Shown: positions 16,372 to 24,900 of the stretch, piece by piece
Numbering within the stretch: position 1 is the stretch's first letter
How the letters are laid out: every line of letters starts with the position of its first letter
Origin: SIG588 sp045599305
GTDB taxonomy: Bacteria; Bacillota; Clostridia; Oscillospirales; Acutalibacteraceae
Direction: 5' to 3'
Assembly: GCA_045599305.1 (NCBI GenBank)
Contig: JAZRVU010000099.1
Coordinates: forward strand, 1-38,308
Length of the DNA stretch: 38,308 nt
The notes under the pieces: model-generated
Databases searched by the model: none
What the model saw: only the letters and a program-made list of their open reading frames with translations
Told to the model about the DNA's origin: nothing
Translations under genes and position numbers: made by a program

Positions 16372-17799
16372 TCAAAACGAGAGGGCGACCACACCGCCGC
16401 GGGGCAGGGTGTAGGGCCGGTGCGGGTCAAAGGACGCCGTGACCGGCTCCACGGTGTGGGGATCCTCGAAGGTGTTGTGGGCGTGCAGATCATCGGATGC
16501 AAGCAGGGTGGCGGTGCCCTCGTGCGGCAGGGTCATGCCCGCGGGGCAGAGCAGGAATTCCGCATCCTCACGCGGGGAGAGGTTGGCCACCGTGACCAGC
16601 GTGCGGCCGTCCTTCACCGTGGCCGAAACACTCAGGCCCTCCGGCGCGACGGTGTCGATGGCGGCGGCACCCTGATGCCCCTTGTACATATCGAAAATAT
16701 GGTAGGTCGGAGTGACGGTGAAGCCGTCACCGCCCGCCAGGAAGAGGGCGTGCAGGTTGTTGCACAGCTGGGCGACGTTGGCCATGCGCACCTTGTCGCA
16801 GTGGCGGTTGAAGATGTTGAGCGTCAGTGCGGCCACCACGGCATCGCGCTGGGTGCTCTGCTGCTCGAAGAGGTTGTAGCCGTGGCTCGGGCCGCTCCCG
16901 TCGGGATGCCAGCAGCCCCACTCGTCCACCACCAGCGGGCAGTAATTCTGCATATCGTTGCCGCAGATGATGTGCCAGTTGCGCAGGATGATCTCCTCCA
17001 TGCGGGAGGCCTGCCGGATCATCTGATCCCATTCCTCGTCGGTGAAAGCGAGCGGGTCGCCCGCAAAGCCGCAATAGTAGTGCATGGCAAAGCCGTTGAC
17101 GTGCCGCTCGGAGGAGGCGAGCCGCGGGATCAGCCCCTGCGTCCACTCATAGCGCATGGCGTCGGTGCCGCAGGCGAACAGTTCCGCTTTCGGGGCGGTG
17201 TCGTGCATCACGGCGGCGAAGCGGCGGTATTCATCGCCGTAAAACTCCGGGCGCATATTGCCGCCGCCGCCCCAGTTTTCGTTGCCCACGCCCCAGAAGG
17301 GGATGTCAAAGGGCTCGGGATGGCCGTTTCTTTCCCGCTCCAGCGCCAGCGTGGTGGTGCCGCGGGGGGAGAGGCAGTAATCCATCCAGTCGCGGATGTG
17401 CAGAGGGGTCACGCCGGTGAGGTTGGCGGCAAAGTAGGCGCGTGTCCCCACCATTTCGCAGAAATCGTTGAATTCGTGGGTGCCCACCGCGTTGGGCTCA
17501 TACCGCCCATCGTTGGGTGTCCACCAGTTGGGGCGTACCGGGCGGTCTTCCCCGATGCCGTCCCGCCAGTCGTACACCTCGGCGTAACAGCCGCCCGGCC
17601 AGCGCAGCACCGGCGGGCAGATGGCGCGGAACTTTTCCACCAACTCCTTGCGGAAGCCGCGGATGTTCGGGATGGAGGAATCACGCCCGACCCACAGGCC
17701 GTCGTAGAACACACCGCCGATGTGCTCGGAAAAATGGCCGTAGATCTCCGGCGACACGGTGCCCAGCACCTTGGGGTAGAAAAGATGGAGTTCTTTCAT
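16372..17799 (-). CDS. abfA: Alpha-N-arabinofuranosidase, GH51
   Basis: The enzyme releases L-arabinofuranose from arabinoxylan or arabinan oligosaccharides. It is 475 aa. It has a TIM barrel with YGHFSEHIGG near the N terminus, LRWPGGCYAE, the acid/base E174 in GVGNENWGGGG, and the nucleophile E293 in VVDEWGCW, followed by a C-terminal beta-sandwich. There is no signal peptide, so it acts inside the cell on imported oligosaccharides. The start ATG 17799 has AAGGGG ten bases upstream. It is the first gene of an operon with the glycyl radical enzyme and activase, driven by a promoter back to back with that of the AraC regulator. No transporter is linked to it here. Confidence 0.95.
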   Translation of the reverse strand: MKELHLFYPKVLGTVSPEIYGHFSEHIGGVFYDGLWVGRDSSIPNIRGFRKELVEKFRAICPPVLRWPGGCYAEVYDWRDGIGEDRPVRPNWWTPNDGRYEPNAVGTHEFNDFCEMVGTRAYFAANLTGVTPLHIRDWMDYCLSPRGTTTLALERERNGHPEPFDIPFWGVGNENWGGGGNMRPEFYGDEYRRFAAVMHDTAPKAELFACGTDAMRYEWTQGLIPRLASSERHVNGFAMHYYCGFAGDPLAFTDEEWDQMIRQASRMEEIILRNWHIICGNDMQNYCPLVVDEWGCWHPDGSGPSHGYNLFEQQSTQRDAVVAALTLNIFNRHCDKVRMANVAQLCNNLHALFLAGGDGFTVTPTYHIFDMYKGHQGAAAIDTVAPEGLSVSATVKDGRTLVTVANLSPREDAEFLLCPAGMTLPHEGTATLLASDDLHAHNTFEDPHTVEPVTASFDPHRPYTLPRGGVVALSF

Positions 17800-17830
17800 G
17801 CAGAGAAAGCCCCTTTCTGTTTTTTTCTTT

Positions 17831-17859
17831 ATCATAGCAGAAACAAGTTGACTATTCAA
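17831..17859 (-). promoter_or_regulatory. Promoter of the GH51-glycyl radical enzyme operon
   Basis: On the minus strand TTGAAT (complement of 17854-17859), 17 bases, then TATGAT (complement of 17831-17836). Its -35 hexamer abuts the -35 of the rightward araC-type promoter, so one bound regulator would affect both. Confidence 0.7.
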
Positions 17860-17877
17860 TGCGATATATTGTATAAT
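17848..17877 (+). promoter_or_regulatory. Promoter of the AraC-type regulator gene
   Basis: TTGACT (17848-17853), an 18-base spacer and TATAAT (17872-17877), about 40 bases before the regulator's start. It overlaps the divergent GH51 promoter. Confidence 0.7.
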
Positions 17878-17916
17878 TACGGCAGTCGGTTATCTTTTTC
17901 GGGGAGGGACGGTCGG

Positions 17917-18699
17917 ATGCGTGCGATCCATCAGCCGCTCAATTCACAGGGCAATTACAATTTCAACACCGTGACCTATCGGGAGATCGAATTCCCCACG
18001 CATTTTCACAAGAATTACGAGGTCGCGTTCGTGGCGCAGGGCACGCTCACCGTGACGCTGGACGGACGGGAATTTTCCCTTGCGGCGGGGGAATGGGTGT
18101 GGGTGCTTTCCAACCAGATCCACGCCTATCGCGGCGGGGAGGGGTCGCTGGTGCGGGTCACGGTGTTTTCGGAGGATCATGTGCCGCGCTTCGCCGCCGC
18201 GGTGGCCGACCGGCAGGCGGCCGATCCGGTGTTTCGCTGCCCGCCGCCGGTGCAGCAGATGGTGGAGGCCTGCCTCTACGGTGAGGAGGCGTCCGTCATG
18301 CTGCGCAAGGCCTGTTTTTACGCGCTGGGCGACTGTCTGCTGGCACACACGGCGCTCGTCCCGCGGGAGACGGCGGCCGGCGTGATGCGGGTGATGGAAT
18401 ATGTGGCGCAGCATTTTGCCGAACCGCTTACGCTGCAGGAGTTGTCGGCACAGTGCGGGTATGAGTATCACTATCTCTCCCGGCTGCTCAACCGCACCCT
18501 GCACATGGGCTTTCGCGCGCTGCTCGATCAGTACCGTGTCGAGCGGGCGCGGGAACTGCTGGTGGAAAGCGACCGCCCGGTGGCGGAGATCGCGGCCGCC
18601 TGCGGTTTTTCGGGGGTGCGCAGTTTTCATTATGTGTTCCGCGCCCTCACGGGACACTCCCCGCGACAGGAGCGGGAATTGCTGCGGGGGATGCGATAA
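17917..18699 (+). CDS. AraC-family transcriptional regulator
   Basis: This 260-aa sugar-responsive DNA-binding protein has an N-terminal cupin-type sensing domain (about 20-95, with PTHFHKNYEVAFV and GEWVWVLSNQIHAY) and a C-terminal pair of helix-turn-helix units (about 160-255): LTLQELSAQCGYEYHYLSRL and then VAEIAAACGFSGVRSFHYVF. The start ATG 17917 has GGGGAGGG upstream. It is divergent from the GH51 operon with shared promoter DNA, the standard layout for a local activator that responds to a product of that operon. The effector (perhaps arabinose or a derivative) is an inference. Confidence 0.93.
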   Translation: MRAIHQPLNSQGNYNFNTVTYREIEFPTHFHKNYEVAFVAQGTLTVTLDGREFSLAAGEWVWVLSNQIHAYRGGEGSLVRVTVFSEDHVPRFAAAVADRQAADPVFRCPPPVQQMVEACLYGEEASVMLRKACFYALGDCLLAHTALVPRETAAGVMRVMEYVAQHFAEPLTLQELSAQCGYEYHYLSRLLNRTLHMGFRALLDQYRVERARELLVESDRPVAEIAAACGFSGVRSFHYVFRALTGHSPRQERELLRGMR

Positions 18700-18701
18700 A
18701 C

Positions 18702-18744
18702 AAAAAAACGGGCCCGGGTGCACGGCGTGCATCCGGGCCCGTTT
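18702..18744 (-). terminator. Terminator of the PHP-glycosidase operon
   Basis: A long stem (18706-18723 with 18727-18744, one G-T wobble) with a 3-base loop. On the minus strand it is followed by TTTTTTT, so it ends the leftward operon; it may also stop the convergent AraC transcript, whose tail has few Ts. Confidence 0.9.
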
Positions 18745-18747
18745 GAT

Positions 18748-20847
18748 TCAGGCTTTTATCAGGAAGAAGCGGCCCTCGCCGGGTTGGATGGTCGTCGGCT
18801 GTCCGGCGGGCAGGGGGGCGATGGTGCCTGTCACCGCGTTGGCCTCGGCCACCTCGGCCGCGCCGCCGGTGATCTGCAGTACACCGGTGAGGGGCGCGTT
18901 TGACATGTTGGCGAGATAGGCGATGCGGGTGCCGTCTTCGGTGAGACGGCAGTGGGAGAGCAGTTCGGGGTGGTCGGTGCCGTCGGCGGTGCAGAGCATC
19001 ACCGGGCGGCAAAGCACGGGCAGGCGGCCGAGCAGGCCGTCAAGCCCGTCAAGTGGGGCAAAGTACATCCCGCCGCCGTCGCATGCCGCCGCGAGCGCGT
19101 CGGCAAAGGGGCTGGCATCCCCCGTTTCGCGGGAGAGGCGGGGCATATCCTCACAGAACAGCACCGGAATGCCGGCGGCGGCGAGCGCCAGCAGTTTTTC
19201 GGCCGCGGCATCCTCCAGCACATGGGTGCAGGGCAGGATCACCGCCGCATAGGTGCGGTCGCCCCAACACAGCCGGCCGTCGCGGATCTCGCCCTTGAGC
19301 AGCAGATCGCAGTCGATGTAGTCATAGTCCGTCTGCCGGTGCAGCAGCCCCCACGACACGGCGTTGAAGGTGCGGTCGAGCCGCATCGCCTTTTCGGAGG
19401 AGTTGACGGCCCGTTCCTCGGTGGAGGGGGTGTAGGCGTCCCACATGGCAGCTTCGGGATAGAACACCGCCACGGTGCTGTCCCGCCGTCCCTGCCGCAG
19501 CAGCCAGCCCGAGCGGGCGGTGTAGCGGTTGAGCGCGCGCTTCTGGTCGTCGGTGATGCCCACCCACGAATAGTAACTGGTGAAATTGTTGACGCCCATC
19601 GCGAGGTGCCAGTTGACCGAGCCGTAGTAGTCGCCGATGGCGCCGTGGCCGCCCTCGCGGGCGTGGACGGTGTGGTCGGAAAACTCGGTGAACACCTCAT
19701 GCTCGCCGCTGATATCGGCGAAGGAGGCGACCAGACGGGCGATGGGGATGTTGCCGGTATCCATCAGAAAGGCGGGGCGGGTCTCCAGCTGGTCGATGCC
19801 CGGCCAGTCGAGCTGCCGCATACTGCGGTAGAAGGAGCCGTAGCAGTAGACGTGGGACTGCAGGCGCTCCTCCTCCAGCAGATGGCCGGAGGATTTGAGC
19901 CCGTTTTGATGGCACCATTCCCGGATGGGGCCGAAATAGCCGTCGGCCACCGTGTCGGCGATGAACTCCCAGAAATCACAGCGGCGCTTTACCTTTTCGG
20001 GGCCGAGATCCAGCACCACCGCAACGCAGGCTTTGTAAAATTCGTAGCCGTATTTCGCCTCAAAATCGGCGGGATAGCTTTCCAGCCACGGCAGGATGGG
20101 GAAGGTGCCGGTGCGGATGCCCCACGAGATGAGGGAGGGCTCATCGGTGAACATGGCCAGCACGCCGCGGCCGAATTCGTCGCCGAGGAGCTCTTTGTAT
20201 TTTTCGTGGGTGCAGTCGAGGAAGGCGCGGGTGGCGGCCTTGTCCGACAGGCTGACATAGTTGCGCGGCTCGTTCCAGCTTTCGGTGGCGTGGGTGCCGT
20301 CGAACAGGCGGCGCGCGCTCATCATGAAGAGATAATATCTGCCCTCGGGGACGTCGATGTGCAGTACGCCGTTTTTGTTGAGCGAGCCGGTCACGTCGAT
20401 CGCCTCGCCCGCCTCTATCGGGACGAGCAGTGCCTTCCACAGCCGGTCGCCCGGCACGTCGGCACGGTAGTGCACGGGGCCGGCGAGGGGACGCCAGTAG
20501 TCGTAGCAATAGAGCCCCTGTGCCACCATTTCGGGGTGGCACTCGGTCACATAACCGCCGGCGGTGCCGGAGGGGTAGCCGCATTCATCGTAGAGCCAGG
20601 TGTGCATCCCGCGGCGGATGTATTCCCGCGCACCGGCGGCCGCGGCATCCCACGCCGCCTTGGACGGGTAGTTCTCCTCGGCATTGCGGCCGGAATAGGA
20701 GACGTTGCCCACCACGCCCGCAAAGCCGCAGGCATCATACTGCTCCACCCGTTCGGTATCGGAGATCGCTGCGTGGATGATGGGGTAGATCGCGTAGCGG
20801 CGGTCGGGTTCGGCAAAGCCGTTTTCCCATTTCTGGTACCAGTTCAT
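18748..20847 (-). CDS. Putative glycoside hydrolase, GH106-like
   Basis: This 699-aa protein has no signal peptide and so is likely cytoplasmic. The segment WLYDECGYPSGTAGG (84-98) resembles the barrel start of alpha-L-rhamnosidase-like (GH106-type) proteins. FTDEPS (E236) is a plausible catalytic carboxylate, and HEVFTEFSDH further on adds another acidic site. The last third looks like a beta-galactosidase-like alpha/beta domain (AVILPCTHVL, VLFCEDMPRL) followed by a C-terminal beta domain (IAYLANMSN). The start ATG 20847 has GGAGGG upstream. It lies 17 bases after the PHP gene in one operon. The family assignment is tentative; rhamnose or other deoxy-sugar side chains of pectin are possible substrates. 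Confidence 0.68.
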   Translation of the reverse strand: MNWYQKWENGFAEPDRRYAIYPIIHAAISDTERVEQYDACGFAGVVGNVSYSGRNAEENYPSKAAWDAAAAGAREYIRRGMHTWLYDECGYPSGTAGGYVTECHPEMVAQGLYCYDYWRPLAGPVHYRADVPGDRLWKALLVPIEAGEAIDVTGSLNKNGVLHIDVPEGRYYLFMMSARRLFDGTHATESWNEPRNYVSLSDKAATRAFLDCTHEKYKELLGDEFGRGVLAMFTDEPSLISWGIRTGTFPILPWLESYPADFEAKYGYEFYKACVAVVLDLGPEKVKRRCDFWEFIADTVADGYFGPIREWCHQNGLKSSGHLLEEERLQSHVYCYGSFYRSMRQLDWPGIDQLETRPAFLMDTGNIPIARLVASFADISGEHEVFTEFSDHTVHAREGGHGAIGDYYGSVNWHLAMGVNNFTSYYSWVGITDDQKRALNRYTARSGWLLRQGRRDSTVAVFYPEAAMWDAYTPSTEERAVNSSEKAMRLDRTFNAVSWGLLHRQTDYDYIDCDLLLKGEIRDGRLCWGDRTYAAVILPCTHVLEDAAAEKLLALAAAGIPVLFCEDMPRLSRETGDASPFADALAAACDGGGMYFAPLDGLDGLLGRLPVLCRPVMLCTADGTDHPELLSHCRLTEDGTRIAYLANMSNAPLTGVLQITGGAAEVAEANAVTGTIAPLPAGQPTTIQPGEGRFFLIKA

Positions 20848-20864
20848 ATGTGTGCCCTCCTGAT

Positions 20865-21674
20865 TCAAGGTGCCGGGAGGAATTTCTGTTCCTCCGTCAG
20901 CTCCAAAAGATCGACGATGTGTTCAAAATTGCGCTTGGCGTCTGTGAAACCGGCGGGATGGTGGGCGTCACTGCCGAAATAGAAGCGGCAGCCGCAGTCG
21001 GCGGCGATGCGGTAGGGACGCAGTTCCCGCGCCAGGTCTTCTTCGGTGAAAGCAAAGGAGTTGAAATTCAGTTCAATGCCCGCCCCTTTTTCGGCCGCCT
21101 TTTCAAACAGCCGGTAAAAGGTGCTGTCCAAAATGAGATCCAGCACCTCCAGATGGCTTGTCATGTCGCCCGGTGCGCGCCGGCAGATGAGCGGGCAGGT
21201 GAGGTGGGCGATCCCCACCTTGCGAAAAGGCAGATCGGCCTGCAGCAGCCGGGAAAGCCGCTCGGTATACAATGCGGCGCGGCGGTCGACGGGATCGTCC
21301 GCTTCGTCCAGCGTGAAGCCCATCATGTGCAGGTGATCGGTGGGGACGATGACAAAGTCCATCATCTCCGCCAGCGCGGGGGAGATACCTACCGTGAAAT
21401 GCTTGTCCATGTCCGTTTCGCACCCGAAGAGGAAGCGGACGCCCTCGGCCTGCAAAAGCGGGCGCGAGGCGACGATGTGGGCGAGATCCTGCTGCCGGTA
21501 CCAGCCGGAAGCGCCCGTTACCGCCGCATCCCAGAAATGGTCGGTCAGGCAGATGGTGGAAAGCCCGTTTTCGACGGCATACTGCAGGATATGCTCCGGT
21601 GTCTGCCGGGCATCGCCGGAGCAGAGTGACAGCTGTGAATGGATGTGCAGATCGTGATCGACGAGATATTTCAT
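20865..21674 (-). CDS. PHP-domain phosphoesterase (HisK-like)
   Basis: This 269-aa cytoplasmic metallo-phosphoesterase has the PHP motifs in order: DLHIHSQLS (H10, H12), LTDHFWD, GCETDMD, TDHLHM, GIAHLTC and SDAHHP. The pattern resembles histidinol-phosphatase type proteins, but the gene is not with his genes, and the pairing with a glycoside hydrolase suggests a sugar phosphate or other phosphomonoester. ATG 21674 has AAAGGGA eight bases upstream. First gene of the leftward operon, preceded by two promoters in tandem. Confidence 0.88.
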   Translation of the reverse strand: MKYLVDHDLHIHSQLSLCSGDARQTPEHILQYAVENGLSTICLTDHFWDAAVTGASGWYRQQDLAHIVASRPLLQAEGVRFLFGCETDMDKHFTVGISPALAEMMDFVIVPTDHLHMMGFTLDEADDPVDRRAALYTERLSRLLQADLPFRKVGIAHLTCPLICRRAPGDMTSHLEVLDLILDSTFYRLFEKAAEKGAGIELNFNSFAFTEEDLARELRPYRIAADCGCRFYFGSDAHHPAGFTDAKRNFEHIVDLLELTEEQKFLPAP

Positions 21675-21701
21675 AAAAAGTGTCCCTTTTCTTTCAAAAT
21701 C

Positions 21702-21730
21702 ATTCTATCAGCGCCGCCGGGCGGTGTCAA
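21702..21730 (-). promoter_or_regulatory. Proximal promoter of the PHP-glycosidase operon
   Basis: On the minus strand TTGACA (complement of 21725-21730), 17 bases, TAGAAT (complement of 21702-21707), about 28 bases from the PHP start codon. Confidence 0.75.
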
Positions 21731-21795
21731 GGCAATTGAGCGAGGCGTGTGAGGAAAATAGCGAGTTTTGTCTGCCTGCCACAGGCTACTACACC

Positions 21796-21823
21796 ACTAT
21801 ACACGGTTTTGGCAAATTGTCAA
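21796..21823 (-). promoter_or_regulatory. Distal promoter of the PHP-glycosidase operon
   Basis: On the minus strand TTGACA (complement of 21818-21823), 16 bases, TATAGT (complement of 21796-21801). It lies about 94 bases upstream of the proximal promoter and 20 bases from the divergent promoter of the dockerin gene. Confidence 0.6.
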
Positions 21824-21843
21824 GGCGGGAAGGACACAGAGGG

Positions 21844-21872
21844 TTGCAAAGCAAAAAGAAATCTGCTATAAT
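21844..21872 (+). promoter_or_regulatory. Promoter of the dockerin protein gene
   Basis: TTGCAA (21844-21849), a 17-base spacer and TATAAT (21867-21872), about 38 bases before the start codon. Confidence 0.75.
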
Positions 21873-21910
21873 CAAAGAATAATATTTTGAAAGCACAAGG
21901 GGAGATCATC

Positions 21911-24900
21911 ATGACACACATCACCAGAAAGTGGCTGGCATGGCTTTGCACCGCCGCACTGCTGTGCGGTTGTGCGGCCGGGCTGGAATTGATCGGTGCG
22001 TCCGCCGAAGCGGCGGAAGATGCCGACGAATGGACCGTGGTCGAGAACATGGTCCTCGAGGCGGACGTGGACGGCGAGCTGAACGAGTCAAAGCTCATCT
22101 CACTGCAGCTGCCCAAAGGGCACCCCAATTCCCACTTTGAACTGCACGTGATCGCCACGCTGGATGCGGAGGCGGCCTCCCTGCTCAACGAGGGCACCTC
22201 CATCGAGCTGGACAACGATCCGCGCTGCGATACGTCGGAGATCGCGTTCACCTGCAATGCATGGGTGGCGGGCAAAAACGAGGTCACCTTTGATTTTGCC
22301 AACGGGCGCAACGGCTCTGCCGCCAGCTGGACAGGCCCTGCCTTTTCGCCCGATGCGGAGATCCGGTTCTTCCGCTTTTTCTCCACCGCCAAGGCGACGG
22401 TGCCCGCCCGTGCCACCCTCGAAAAGGTGTGGATCACCTATGCCGACAGTTATCTCAACGCCGGCATGGATTTCTTCAAGGATACGAGCGACACCTATCT
22501 GCAGATGGAAAAGCCGCTGACGGCACTGCCTGTCACGTGGGAGGCGGCCGTCATGCTGCAGCCGGAGACGACGGATACCGGTCTGGTGCGCACGCTGTTC
22601 TCCAACGCGGGCGCCGCGGGCGAGGACTCCGTCTATGAGATCGCCTTTGTGAACGGCTGTCCGCGCTTCACCTGCGGCGGCACGGTGCTGACCGCCGATA
22701 CCGACCTGCGCACCGGCAAATGGGTGCGGGTGACGGCGGTGTGCGATGCGGCAAAGGGCAAGCTGTTCCTCTATGCCGACGGCAAGGAGATCGCCTCGGC
22801 GGCGCTCTCCTCTGTCAAGACCGGTGCGCCTGAGACGGCGCACTGCATCGGTGCCGACGGCACCGGCAAAAAGCGTTTCAACGGCAAGGTGGCGGATATG
22901 CGGCTGTGGAGCGTGGTGCGCACCCCGGCCGAGATCGCGGCCGCTGCCCCCCGCGGCGAGGTGGCTGCCTCGGCCGCCGGCTTGACGGCGCTGTGGGAGC
23001 TGCACAACAACATCACCCACATCCTTGAGACGGTGTATGACGCGAGCGGCACGCTGTGTGCGTATTATCACGGCTCCCGCCGCGATCAGTGGTTCGATTA
23101 CGGCGACCCCGCCGAAGAGGTGGGTGAGGACTATTACACCATGGTCGTGCTGCCCGACCTGCAGAACGTCACCCTTTCCAAAACGGTGAAGCAGTGGGAG
23201 GATATCAGCGACTGGGTGGCCGCCAATATCGAAAAGGAACACATTGTGAACGTCTCCTGCATGGGTGACAACACCTGGGGCAACGATGTCGCCACGTGGA
23301 AAGTAGTGCAGAAGGGCTTCGACAAATTCGCCTATTCCGTGCCGTGGAACAATCTGACCGGCAACCACGACTATCCGAACGGCTTCACCTACCGCAATTC
23401 CGCCAACTATAACACCTATTTCGGTGCCGACTACATTAACCGCACCGCGGCGGGCAGCACCTACATGGGCAAAATGGAGGACAAGACCCCCTCCAATCCG
23501 GATTTCCCCAGCGGTACCGAAAACAGCTATTATTGTTTCAACGTGGCGGGGGTCAACTGGATGATCCTGCAGCTGGAATATCGTCCCCGCTTGTCGACCA
23601 TCGTGTGGGCGGAGAGCATCGTCCGCCAGTTCCCGAACTACAATATCATCATCGCCACCCACGGCTATCTGGGCGATGGCGGTGAATACGGTGCCAGGAA
23701 AATGAACTATGTGGAGGATGAAATAACCGCGGAAAATGTTCCCTCTGTCGAATCGGCACTGCATGACCGGGTGGTCGTGCCCTACAGCAACGTCAAATTC
23801 GTCTGGTGCGGCCACGCCAGCAATCCCACGGGCGATCATGCGCTGCTGACCCGCAACGAAAAGCGGGCCGACGGCAGTGTGGTCTATCAGATGATGATCA
23901 ACGCGCAGGATCTCGACACCGACGATACCACGGCCTACAATTACTACAACGACCGCTCCGTCGGCATGATCGCGCTCTTCCGCTTCAGCGCGGACGGCAG
24001 AAAGGTGGCGGTGGACTGGTACTGCCCCACCGACGGGATGTCCTATGATCCCCATGCCAACGGCAACGATCCGGCGACCACTTTTGGTGCCAGCAACAAG
24101 AACCGCAGCCACTTCGTGCTGCCGCTCGACCTTATCCACACGGGTGAGGACGACCTGAAAGCCGCCGCCGTCCACATGGAGGCGGGGGATACGCTGGCGC
24201 TGGAGGTCGATGTGCCGGATAACCGTGAGGCGTATGCCGCCGCCCACGATCTGGATGCGGCCGATCTGCACTGCGGCGTCACCGTGAAGGTGAGCGGCGC
24301 CTCCGTGTCCCTCACCGACGGCACCCCCGTGACGGTGGACGGCGTGGCCATGCGCCGTTACCGTGTGGACGGTATCGCCGCCTCGGCGGTGGGCCAGCAG
24401 ATGACGGTGCTGCCCCGTCTGCTCGACAAGGACGGCAAGGTCGTGTATCAGGGTACCGTTACCGGCTTCGATCTGACCGCCTCCTGCTTTGACCTCTATG
24501 AAAACGGCACCGCGCCGGAACTGGCCCGCACGATGCTCAACTATGCCACCGCCGTGCAGCAGTTCAAGGGCAGTGCCGGCAAGGCGCCCAACCGCCTCCT
24601 GCCCGAAGAGGCACGGCAGGTGGGCAGCCACGCGCTGAGCAATGTGTATCGCGTGACCGATGACGAGGGCGTGGGCTTCTATGCCGTCTCGGCGTCGCTC
24701 GACGCCGATGCGGCGCTGCGCTTCGTGCTCAACTATACCGATCTGAAGAACCTGTCCCTGCGGGTCACCGACGAAGACGGCAAGCTGATCGCGGACAAGC
24801 CGCTCGACCCCGCCGACAACTATTTCGGGCTGCCGGTCGCCGAATGGGGCGGCATCCCGTTCAGTGAACTGGCCCGTCCGCTGAACTTTACCGTCTGCCA

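Noticed and set aside
16420..17916. A 500-codon N-terminal extension of the AraC-type protein
   Set aside because: It is antisense to the GH51 gene and has no recognisable domain. The promoter and Shine-Dalgarno sequence put the start at 17917.
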